From positions 1 through 7,555 of the forward strand of contig CABRGT010000079.1 in assembly GCA_902470475.1 (NCBI GenBank): a DNA stretch of 7,555 nucleotides. The letters run 5' to 3'. The translations under genes and the position numbers were made by a program. This DNA is from an uncultured Porphyromonadaceae bacterium (lineage in GTDB: Bacteria; Bacteroidota; Bacteroidia; Bacteroidales; Muribaculaceae). Below are positions 7,174-7,555 of this stretch, piece by piece. Numbering within the stretch: the first letter of the stretch is position 1; each line of letters begins with the position of its first letter. The notes beneath the pieces were generated by a model that was not told the DNA's origin, did no database searches, and saw only the letters and a list, made by a program, of their open reading frames with translations.

Positions 7174-7555
7174 GTGATAGAAATCCACAATATAACCAAG
7201 CGCTACGGATCAGTTGAGGTGCTTCGCGGCATAGACCTGCAGGTGCGTCAGGCGGCCGTGACGTCGATCGTCGGACCAAGCGGCGCCGGCAAGACGACCC
7301 TGCTCCAGATCATCGGCACGCTCATCCGCCCCGACAGCGGCACCGTACGCTATGACGGTTCCGACGTGCTGGCGATGTCGGACCGCGCGCTGTCGCGGTT
7401 CAGATGCGCGACGGTGGGTTTCGTCTTCCAGCAGCACCGCCTGCTGCCAGAATTCAGCCTGCAGGAAAATGTGGCGATGCCGGCACTGATCGCCGGCACC
7501 CCCCGCGCCGAAGCCATGGCCGAAGCGCGCCGCCTGCTCGAGCACCTGGGCCTGG
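7174..7555 (+). CDS. lolD: LolD-type ABC transporter ATPase, N-terminal part (3'-truncated by window)
   Basis: LolD is the ATPase of the LolCDE complex (LolE-like single permeases in many bacteria) that releases lipoproteins from the inner membrane for transport to the outer membrane. The frame is open to the window end and gives 127 residues. Visible are the Walker A motif GPSGAGKTT (34-42, Lys40), the Q-loop glutamine in GFVFQQHRLLPEFS (82-95, Gln86) and the following ENVAMPALIAG. The run LLPEFSLQENVAMPALIAG is close to what I recall of LolD proteins and separates it from most other MacB/FtsE-like ATPases. The ABC signature and Walker B lie beyond the window. I chose GTG at 7174 because it gives the usual N-terminus (MIEIHNITKRYGSVEVLRGI) and no in-frame ATG or other good start exists upstream. 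The gene is preceded by its own promoter. Assignment to LolD over a related exporter ATPase is fairly but not completely sure. Confidence 0.85.
   Translation, partial: MIEIHNITKRYGSVEVLRGIDLQVRQAAVTSIVGPSGAGKTTLLQIIGTLIRPDSGTVRYDGSDVLAMSDRALSRFRCATVGFVFQQHRLLPEFSLQENVAMPALIAGTPRAEAMAEARRLLEHLGL

Overview
The window looks like chromosomal core DNA from a GC-rich member of the Bacteroidota, most likely order Bacteroidales. A Muribaculaceae-like lineage is a guess from GC content. Three things support the phylum. Promoters have the Bacteroidota form (TTTG, about 19-20 bp, then TAnnTTTG) and not E. coli -35/-10 boxes. Start codons lack clear Shine-Dalgarno sequences. The gene order (coaX, outer-membrane protein, lptC, CNNM/CBS membrane protein) resembles Bacteroidales chromosomes as I remember them. 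All genes are on the + strand.

Region 1 (1-4820) is one tightly packed set of five genes. It holds the 3' part of coaX (type III pantothenate kinase), an outer-membrane beta-barrel protein of unknown function, lptC (LPS transport), a CNNM/CorC-type membrane protein with CBS domains, and an orphan sensor histidine kinase. Gaps run from an 11-bp overlap to 46 bp and I see no internal promoter, so they are probably co-transcribed. Apart from coaX the theme is the cell envelope.

Region 2 (4821-5360) is AT-rich and non-coding around one RNA gene. A clear promoter drives a complete tRNA-Asp (anticodon GTC, CCA encoded), which ends in a strong intrinsic terminator with a UUCG loop. Next comes the pckA control region: an imperfect 9+9 bp palindrome, a promoter, and a leader of about 100 nt with a bulged hairpin.

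Region 3 (5361-7094) is pckA, ATP-dependent PEP carboxykinase, transcribed alone and followed by a large GC-rich hairpin without a U-tract plus a second smaller hairpin.

Region 4 (7095-7555) has a promoter whose -7 element sits inside an inverted repeat. It is followed after a very short leader by the 5' part of a lolD-type ABC ATPase with a GTG start; the window ends inside it.

I found no mobile element, CRISPR array, phage gene, toxin-antitoxin or defence system. The points most worth a second look are regulatory (pckA upstream palindrome and leader, lolD operator-like repeat) and the histidine kinase with a glutamine where the catalytic acid normally follows the phospho-accepting histidine.
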